Shown here piece after piece: positions 1-5,095 of a stretch of 6,062 nt of DNA. A program made the position numbers and the translations under genes. A model generated the notes under the pieces. It saw nothing but the letters and a program-made list of their open reading frames with translations, was not told the DNA's origin and made no database searches. The DNA is from an uncultured Bacilli bacterium (GTDB taxonomy: Bacteria; Bacillota_I; Bacilli_A; RF39; UBA660). Position 1 is the first letter of the stretch. Each line of letters starts with the position of its first letter. The DNA lies in the NCBI GenBank assembly GCA_947591565.1, contig CANQDH010000060.1:1-6062 (forward strand), read 5' to 3'.

Positions 1-260
1 TTTTTATAATAAATATCCTTTTCTTTTGCTTCCTCTATGGCTTTTTCATTAATACTTATAATAGCATTATAATCATCGTCATAGGCTTCTATTCTCTCTA
101 AATATAGCCTTGTAAGAAGTTCATAAGTTAAATAACCTTTATCAACAGCATCTTGTAGTTGTTTAATATTTAGGTTTGTTATATCAACAGGTGCAAAGGT
201 TATAGCCTTAATTTTAAATGGTATTAATAAAATTATTAATAAAATCAATCTTTTTTTCAT
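1..260 (-). CDS. Secreted or membrane-anchored amidase-signature family protein, N-terminal part (3' end outside window)
   Basis: An open frame of 86 codons runs from the ATG at 260-258 to the left edge without a stop. Residues 1-19 look like a signal peptide: MKKR, a hydrophobic core LILLIILLIPF, then KIKA with a possible signal peptidase I site after Ala19 (or Ala23). No lipobox Cys is present. After it comes the typical opening of amidase-signature enzymes: a leading helix (IKQLQDAVDKGYLTYELL), then YLERIEAYD and NAIISINEKAIEEAKEKD. This family hydrolyses amide bonds with a Ser-cisSer-Lys triad, which would lie beyond the window, so substrate and activity cannot be judged. A signal peptide suggests action outside the membrane, unlike cytoplasmic GatA. 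The start is preceded by a weak Shine-Dalgarno (AGAAAG, 9 nt spacer). The gene follows the Hpt terminator and has its own promoter at 335-363. The family call is fairly sure; the precise role is unknown. Confidence 0.8.
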   Translation of the reverse strand, partial: MKKRLILLIILLIPFKIKAITFAPVDITNLNIKQLQDAVDKGYLTYELLTRLYLERIEAYDDDYNAIISINEKAIEEAKEKDIYYK

Positions 261-334
261 ATAAACATACTTTCTACTTTTTATAATTATCTTATTTATT
301 TTTATTATGTAACCATAACTCTTAATTAATCATT

Positions 335-363
335 ATTATATCATGGATATTTTAAGTTGTAAA
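335..363 (-). promoter_or_regulatory. Sigma-A-type extended -10 promoter for the amidase gene
   Basis: Read on the minus strand, TTTACA (363-358, five of six matches to TTGACA) is followed by a 17-nt spacer and a perfect TATAAT (340-335). TGA precedes the -10 directly, which gives an extended -10 (TGnTATAAT). Transcription would start near 328, leaving a leader of about 68 nt before the ATG. I see no strong hairpin or riboswitch in that leader. The promoter lies just downstream of the Hpt terminator, so the amidase is probably transcribed separately. Confidence 0.75.
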
Positions 364-375
364 TTCACATACTTT

Positions 376-403
376 AAAAAAAATAACTTATAAAAGTTAT
401 TTT
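376..403 (-). terminator. Rho-independent terminator after the kinase-Hpt unit
   Basis: A perfect 10-bp inverted repeat (380-389 with 394-403, 4-nt loop) is followed on the minus strand by eight T residues (383-376, the first few within the stem foot). The Hpt stop codon TAA (399-397) lies inside the upstream arm. The stem has only one G-C pair, so it is weak thermodynamically. Its position and T-tract are still as expected for an intrinsic terminator in a very AT-rich genome. Confidence 0.7.
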
Positions 404-756
404 CCTAAATATTGTTTAACAACATTAATAATTCTGTATGCTTCAGCCATTAATTCATCATAATGTTCATTTATATAATTACTATTATTAGCCTTCCCTT
501 CCATCTCATGATCAAGTGAAAGTTCTGCAAGTCTTGTGAAACCTAAATATTTGGAATCACTTTTCATCGAATGGGCTAAAATGGCGTAATTTTCCATATC
601 ATTGTTCTTTTTAAATGTTTCCATTTTTGGTAAACGATTATCTGATTCTTCTAAGAAATCATTTAAAGTTTCATCATACATTTCCATATCGCCAAGGATT
701 TCTAAACCTTTAGCAACATCGATACCTGCATTTTTTAAAATATTAACATCTTTCAT
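397..756 (-). CDS. Stand-alone histidine phosphotransfer (Hpt) domain protein
   Basis: This 119-residue protein is essentially one Hpt domain, a four-helix bundle that carries phosphate between receiver domains. The opening GIDVAKGLEILGDMEMYDETLNDFLEE matches the usual Hpt start. The phosphorylatable residue is His62 in AHSMKSDSKYLG, with Lys65 and Gly72 in the conserved positions; Ser66 stands where Gly is common. No DNA-binding or catalytic domain is attached and there is no signal peptide, so it should be cytoplasmic. It starts 10 nt after the hybrid kinase stop codon, and its Shine-Dalgarno AGGAGA (768-763, 6-nt spacer) overlaps that stop, so the two genes are probably translationally coupled. 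The likely role (inference) is to accept phosphate from Asp652 of the kinase receiver and pass it to a response regulator encoded elsewhere. The domain is near certain; the partner follows from position. Confidence 0.92.
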   Translation of the reverse strand: MKDVNILKNAGIDVAKGLEILGDMEMYDETLNDFLEESDNRLPKMETFKKNNDMENYAILAHSMKSDSKYLGFTRLAELSLDHEMEGKANNSNYINEHYDELMAEAYRIINVVKQYLGK

Positions 757-762
757 ATTAAG

Positions 763-768
763 TCTCCT
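763..768 (-). promoter_or_regulatory. Ribosome binding site of the Hpt gene, overlapping the kinase stop codon
   Basis: AGGAGA on the minus strand sits 6 nt before the Hpt ATG (756-754). Its first bases belong to the TAG stop (769-767) of the kinase gene. This supports the chosen start and suggests that ribosomes ending on the kinase reinitiate on Hpt. Confidence 0.8.
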
Positions 769-2929
769 AATCTTTTAAATATTTTTTTAATAAAGTACAT
801 AATTCATCATTATTAATTGGTTTTGATAAATAATCATTAAAACCTGATTCTAAATATTCTTCTTTTTTACCAACAAGAGCATCCGCTGTTAAAACTATAA
901 CTGGTGTATGGAAATTAGGAAGTTTTTGTAATTCCTTAAGCGTTGTTTTTCCATCCATTTCAGGCATCATTTGATCAAGTAAAATTAAATCAAATGTTTC
1001 TTTTTTTACTAATTCTATGGCTTCATGTCCACTACTAACAGCCGTTGATGCAACATTATATGGCGTAAGCAATTTAGAAGCAACTTTTAAATTAAGTTTA
1101 TTATCATCGACAATAAGTATTTTTTTACCACTTGCATTAAAAGTATTATCTTTTCTTTTAGATACTACATATTCATCAAGATTTCCAATTACTTTATCAT
1201 TGATAATTTTTTGATTAATTATTAAGGTAAAAATAGTACCCTGCCCTACTTCACTTTGAACGGTTATTTCACCTTTAAGTAAATCAATAAGTTTTTTAGA
1301 TATAGTAAGTCCCATACCACCTATATAATTTTTATCATCTTTGGCTGTTTTTTTACTATCATCAAATAGTCTATTTAAAATATTTTTTTCGATACCAACA
1401 CCTGTATCGATAACCGAAATAATCAATTTCGCATCATTTTTATTTTTATCGGCTTTAACATCGATAGTGATGGATCCTTTAGTTGTAAATTTGGTAGCAT
1501 TATCAAGTAAATTTTGTAAGATTTGCCTAATTTTACCACTATCACCATATAATTTAGATGGTGTATTGGCATCAATATTTAATAGTAATTTGACATTTTT
1601 ATTTAAATTATCCTTTGTTATTTTTTCAATATCTTTAAAGAACTTAACAACATCATATTCTTTTTCTGTTAAATTTAAATCACCAGATTCAATTTTGGAA
1701 ATATCTAAAATACCATCTATTACACCTAGCAAACTATTACTTGCACTATTAATATTTTCAACATCTTCTTTAATGTCTTTTGGCAAATCTTCATTTAAAA
1801 TAGACGAACTAAGTCCCATAATCGCGTTCATAGGTGTCCTTATTTCATGTGATAAAATAGATAAAAATTCATTTTTAGCCTTATTAGCTTTCCTTGATTC
1901 ATCTAAAGACTTTTGAAGAAGAACATTTTGATTACGCATATACTCAGCATTTTCGGTTACATCTTTGGTTAGAATAGTAACATGTACTTCCCCATTATCC
2001 GTTGTAAAAAAGGCTGTACTTTCAAGCCATATAGTATCTTTGGTACTATTTAAACGATATCTAACTGTAAGAGGCTCCATTTTTTTATTCATGATAAGAT
2101 TATTTAAATTTTTAAAGGAAAAAGTTTCATTAACGATTTTTAAGTCATCTTTTAAAACAAAATCATCAAAGACATCTCCCCATTTACCACTTCGATTGCT
2201 TCCAAAGTAATGAAATTCATCTTTTAAATTATTTAATGTATAATCTTTAGAAGACATATTTATTTCTATTTCGATATCATAAGAAAGAGACGTTATCTCA
2301 TTTAATTGTTTTTCTCTTGTTTTAATATCACTTGCCTGGGATACAAGTAAATGTTGTTGATCATGGTCTTTAGTTACATCCGATATAATAATTAAACAAT
2401 AATTTAATTTTTTTTCTTTAAATGGATATATTTTTACTTTAATCCATTTAATAATTTGATAATTGAAGTTTTTAAAAGAAATCATTTGACTCGTAAAATC
2501 ATCTTTTTTATTCCAAGCATCAATTTCGTTTTTCAAAACAGGAAGTTCAAATATTTGATTGAGAACTTTCGTATAATCATCGTTTATTTTAAGGCCTAAC
2601 ACTTCATCAATATTTTTGGTGGTATAAATGTATTTTCGGTTGGTTACATCATACATAGCATATATCGTATCAGAATTTTGGACAAGCGAATTAAATAATT
2701 TATCACGATAACGTAACTCCTTACTTTTTTCTTTTCCATATACTAATCCTTTAAGAAGATAAAATATAAGTATGATACCAAGAATTGCTAAAACAAAGAT
2801 AATATACTTATTATTTAAAATTTTTACATTAGCGCCATTGACACCAAAATCTCTATAGACAATATAACAAGCGATAATTATTAAAATAATCAATATAAAT
2901 GTTAATATTTCCTTTATTTTTTTACCCAT
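767..2929 (-). CDS. Membrane-anchored hybrid sensor histidine kinase with two PAS-like domains and a C-terminal receiver
   Basis: A 720-residue sensor kinase. Two membrane helices (about 8-25 and 41-63) flank an outer loop of only about 15 residues, so sensing is probably cytoplasmic or within the membrane. PAS-like domains follow at about 76-187 and 212-327, joined by likely coiled coils. The HisKA domain (about 349-415) carries the phospho-acceptor His361 in SHEIRTPM. The ATPase domain (about 455-575) shows the N box NLLDNA (473-478), G1 DTGVGI (508-513) and G2 GGMGLTIS (537-544). The receiver (about 602-719) has Asp608/Asp609, phospho-acceptor Asp652 (LLDQMMPEMDG), Thr681 and Lys703, so all catalytic residues are present. 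Phosphate should pass His361 to Asp652 and then to His62 of the Hpt protein encoded next. The start is supported by GGGAGG 5 nt upstream and a promoter 25 nt beyond the ATG. The signal sensed and the final output regulator are unknown. Confidence 0.95.
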   Translation of the reverse strand: MGKKIKEILTFILIILIIIACYIVYRDFGVNGANVKILNNKYIIFVLAILGIILIFYLLKGLVYGKEKSKELRYRDKLFNSLVQNSDTIYAMYDVTNRKYIYTTKNIDEVLGLKINDDYTKVLNQIFELPVLKNEIDAWNKKDDFTSQMISFKNFNYQIIKWIKVKIYPFKEKKLNYCLIIISDVTKDHDQQHLLVSQASDIKTREKQLNEITSLSYDIEIEINMSSKDYTLNNLKDEFHYFGSNRSGKWGDVFDDFVLKDDLKIVNETFSFKNLNNLIMNKKMEPLTVRYRLNSTKDTIWLESTAFFTTDNGEVHVTILTKDVTENAEYMRNQNVLLQKSLDESRKANKAKNEFLSILSHEIRTPMNAIMGLSSSILNEDLPKDIKEDVENINSASNSLLGVIDGILDISKIESGDLNLTEKEYDVVKFFKDIEKITKDNLNKNVKLLLNIDANTPSKLYGDSGKIRQILQNLLDNATKFTTKGSITIDVKADKNKNDAKLIISVIDTGVGIEKNILNRLFDDSKKTAKDDKNYIGGMGLTISKKLIDLLKGEITVQSEVGQGTIFTLIINQKIINDKVIGNLDEYVVSKRKDNTFNASGKKILIVDDNKLNLKVASKLLTPYNVASTAVSSGHEAIELVKKETFDLILLDQMMPEMDGKTTLKELQKLPNFHTPVIVLTADALVGKKEEYLESGFNDYLSKPINNDELCTLLKKYLKD

Positions 2930-2934
2930 AAGAG

Positions 2935-2940
2935 CCTCCC
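2935..2940 (-). promoter_or_regulatory. Strong ribosome binding site of the hybrid kinase gene
   Basis: GGGAGG on the minus strand lies 5 nt before the ATG at 2929-2927. It is among the best Shine-Dalgarno matches in the window and fixes the kinase start, with the first membrane helix beginning at about residue 8. Confidence 0.8.
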
Positions 2941-2953
2941 TTTATCTTCTAAA

Positions 2954-2982
2954 ATTATAACATATATAAGTTCATTATTCAA
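2954..2982 (-). promoter_or_regulatory. Sigma-A-type extended -10 promoter for the kinase-Hpt unit
   Basis: On the minus strand TTGAAT (2982-2977, four of six matches to TTGACA) is followed by a 17-nt spacer and a perfect TATAAT (2959-2954), with TGT just before the -10, an extended -10. The predicted start near 2947 leaves a leader of only about 18 nt, mostly ribosome binding site. I found no clear operator palindrome. Confidence 0.75.
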
Positions 2983-2984
2983 GG

Positions 2985-3010
2985 TAAAATTAAAAGGACT
3001 AATCGTCCTT
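2985..3010 (-). terminator. Probable intrinsic terminator after the DNA repair gene
   Basis: Minus-strand AAGGAC (3010-3005) pairs perfectly with GTCCTT (2999-2994) across a 5-nt loop. Flanking A-rich and T-rich bases can lengthen the stem past a 2-nt bulge. A broken T-tract (TTAATTTT) follows. The stop codon TAG (3001-2999) lies within the hairpin. The tract is interrupted, so termination may be partial. The -35 box of the kinase promoter begins only a few bases further on. Confidence 0.55.
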
Positions 3011-3721
3011 AATTTTTAATTTTTTTAATTTTTCTTTATCTTCTTTGGATATTCTTTTGGACTCTATAATTTTTTGAAGCGTTTTATTATATGTCCACTT
3101 GTCTAACTTTTTTTCTCGTAAAAAGGAAATTGTTTGTTTAGGAAAGTTAATGTAGCAAAGAGAAAGTAACCATGATACAGCCATTTTGACATAATAATTA
3201 TCATCTTTAACTCTTGATGTAAGTTTAAAAATATCATCTAGATACTTTTCATTAATATAATAACTTAGAAGTAAAACGAAACCAAATCTTTTATCGAAAG
3301 GCCTTTTGCTTTTTAGTAATTTTAAAATATAATTATAACCATCTTGTAAATTTTTTTTAAAAATTTTTAAATTAGCGCATACTATATCATTAATAGCCCA
3401 GTTTGTATTATATGGTAAAAAGGCATCTAACAACATAAGTATTTCCTTAAAATCTAATTTTAAATAGCCTATAACTAAGCCATGTAAAAGTTTTTCTTCG
3501 TAATAATAATGACTATTTTGTTTAATAAAGGATTCATACTTACCTTTAGCTATTGATTTAGCTATTTGTTTTAAATTGGGAATATATATACCTATTAACT
3601 TAGAATCATCATTTAAGAGTTTAGCTTCAAAATTTAAATATTTAGTATTTCCTAACTTTTTTAAATTTGAAATAAAGGTATGATAATTTTGTTTGGTCCA
3701 ATTAATTTCAGCTAAGTTCAT
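2999..3721 (-). CDS. DNA alkylation repair protein, AlkD-type HEAT-repeat DNA glycosylase
   Basis: A 240-residue, Lys-rich, all-helical protein of the DNA_alkylation (AlkC/AlkD) family, which removes alkylated purines such as 3-methyl- and 7-methyl-purines from DNA. The usual opening is present (NWTKQNYHTFISNLKKLGNTKY...), then IYIPNLKQIAKSIAKG, the HGLVIGYL helix, and the family hallmark YYVKMAVSWLLS (177-187). Trp108, Asp112, Arg145 and Trp184 fall at spacings close to the DNA-binding and catalytic residues of Bacillus cereus AlkD (Trp109, Asp113, Arg148, Trp187, recalled from memory), so it is probably active. The ATG lies 14 nt inside the 3' end of the phosphomutase gene and has no recognisable Shine-Dalgarno (the upstream bases are only A, T and one or two C), so translation probably depends on coupling. 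The role in the cytoplasm is base excision repair; its link to the upstream sugar-phosphate genes is unclear. Confidence 0.88.
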   Translation of the reverse strand: MNLAEINWTKQNYHTFISNLKKLGNTKYLNFEAKLLNDDSKLIGIYIPNLKQIAKSIAKGKYESFIKQNSHYYYEEKLLHGLVIGYLKLDFKEILMLLDAFLPYNTNWAINDIVCANLKIFKKNLQDGYNYILKLLKSKRPFDKRFGFVLLLSYYINEKYLDDIFKLTSRVKDDNYYVKMAVSWLLSLCYINFPKQTISFLREKKLDKWTYNKTLQKIIESKRISKEDKEKLKKLKIKDD

Positions 3722-5081
3722 GATTAATTAAATTAGTAAATTCTTCCTCAAGTTTGGCAAGTCTTTCTTTATTGTTTGCTTCAAAACGCATGGTAATATT
3801 AGGGCCTGTATTTGATGCTCTAACAAGTGCCCAGCCATCATCGAAATTAGCTCTTACACCATCAATCGTTACAATATCATATTTTTTCTTTTGGGCATAT
3901 TCTTTAATTTTGTCAATAATGTCAAATTTTTTATCATCAGCAACTGGTACTTTTATTTCTTCCGTGGCATAATATTTATGTATTTTTTTAAGTAAATCAC
4001 TTAAGTTTTTATCTTCATGCGATAGTATTTCAATCATACGAAGTCCGGCATATAAGCCATCATCGATACCTGGGAATTTATCTCTAAAGTAAATATGCCC
4101 TGAATACTCTCCACCAAATTCAAAATCTCCCTCTTGCATTTTACGGCATGTATATGAATTACCAGTTCGGTACATAACAGGATTGATATCAAGTGCTATA
4201 AGTTCGTCAATTAAAGCCTTAGAACATTTAACATCAAACATGATTTCTTTCTTTTTCATTTGATTTACGATATGTCTTGCAACTATAAGCATATACATAT
4301 CAGCAGGTATGATTTTACCCTTTTCATCAACAATACCTACTCTATCAGCATCACCATCAATACCAATACCAATATCATATCCAAGTTCTTTAACTTTAGC
4401 CTGTAAATCTTTCATATTTTTAGCAACCGCAGGATCAGGGTGATGATTTGGAAAACGACCATCACTTTCACAATATAGAGGATAATATTCTATACCAAGA
4501 GCGTCAAATAATTCCTTAACGATAATAGAGCCTGTTCCATTAGCGCAGTCGACAACAGCCCTTATTTTTTTGTCTCCTAAATTAATAGATGATTTAATTA
4601 ATTTAATATATTCCTCTTTAATATCTTTTTTAATTTCAACGCCATATCCATCTATAAAATTGGCTTTAAGAGTAAAATTCATAAAATCTTGAATAAGTGG
4701 GCCGTAAGCATTAGCAACTTCATCAAAGGCTATTTTAAACCCATTATCATCTTTTGGATTATGACTAGCTGTTACCATAATACCTGTTTTTATTTGAAAA
4801 TATTTTCTTGCATAATAATACATTGGAGTTGTTACAAGTCCTAAATTAATAACATTAACGCCTGTTTCAAGAATACCTTTTATTAAAGCATCTGTTAAAA
4901 CAGGTGAAGATAAACGATTGTCATGACCTATAATAGTATCATTAATATTTTGCTTCTTTATATACGTACCAAAACTTTTACCAATAGTGTAAGCGACATC
5001 CTCATTTAAGTCTACGCCGTAAACACCTCTTATATCATATTCTCTAAAAATATTTTTATTGATATTTCTTGTTATTTGCAT
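3708..5081 (-). CDS. Phosphomannomutase/phosphoglucomutase (AlgC/ManB-type alpha-D-phosphohexomutase)
   Basis: A full-length 457-residue cytoplasmic phosphohexomutase that interconverts hexose 1- and 6-phosphates, feeding nucleotide-sugar and polysaccharide synthesis or storage sugar use. All four domain signatures are present: FREYDIRG near the start (12-19), the phosphoserine loop TASHNP with Ser106, the Mg-binding loop DGDADR (242-247), the sugar-binding loop GEYSGH (324-329), and the phosphate-binding loop RASNTGPNIT (421-430). GEYSGH fits the PMM/PGM branch that acts on both glucose and mannose, but specificity is inferred. The ATG is supported by AAGGAG with an 8-nt spacer, overlapping the stop of the upstream gene 12 nt away. 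The stop is TGA, with a TAA two codons later in frame. The gene overlaps the AlkD-type gene by 14 nt. It might alternatively serve as the pgcA-type phosphoglucomutase. Confidence 0.95.
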   Translation of the reverse strand: MQITRNINKNIFREYDIRGVYGVDLNEDVAYTIGKSFGTYIKKQNINDTIIGHDNRLSSPVLTDALIKGILETGVNVINLGLVTTPMYYYARKYFQIKTGIMVTASHNPKDDNGFKIAFDEVANAYGPLIQDFMNFTLKANFIDGYGVEIKKDIKEEYIKLIKSSINLGDKKIRAVVDCANGTGSIIVKELFDALGIEYYPLYCESDGRFPNHHPDPAVAKNMKDLQAKVKELGYDIGIGIDGDADRVGIVDEKGKIIPADMYMLIVARHIVNQMKKKEIMFDVKCSKALIDELIALDINPVMYRTGNSYTCRKMQEGDFEFGGEYSGHIYFRDKFPGIDDGLYAGLRMIEILSHEDKNLSDLLKKIHKYYATEEIKVPVADDKKFDIIDKIKEYAQKKKYDIVTIDGVRANFDDGWALVRASNTGPNITMRFEANNKERLAKLEEEFTNLINHELS

Positions 5082-5089
5082 ATAACTCT

Positions 5090-5095
5090 CTCCTT
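5090..5095 (-). promoter_or_regulatory. Ribosome binding site of the phosphohexomutase gene, overlapping the upstream stop
   Basis: AAGGAG on the minus strand lies 8 nt before the ATG at 5081-5079. It shares two bases with the TAA stop (5096-5094) of the phosphopentomutase-like gene. This fixes the start and indicates co-translation of the pair. Confidence 0.8.

Noticed and set aside
335..363. A shared AACTTA element near both the amidase promoter and the kinase promoter (2954-2982) as a common operator
   Set aside because: The element is only six bases, lies at different distances from the two -10 boxes and is not palindromic. In sequence this AT-rich it can easily be chance.
261..396. A possible riboswitch or small RNA in the gap between the Hpt and amidase genes
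   Set aside because: Apart from the terminator and the promoter, the leader of about 68 nt is simple AT-rich sequence without a stable stem or a known riboswitch core.
1341..1916. A 191-codon plus-strand frame that translates as hydrophobic, membrane-like protein
   Set aside because: It lies wholly opposite the ATPase and HisKA parts of the hybrid kinase. Its Ser/Leu/Phe-rich composition is the usual mirror of Lys/Asp/Asn-rich AT-rich coding sequence, and it matches no family I recognise.
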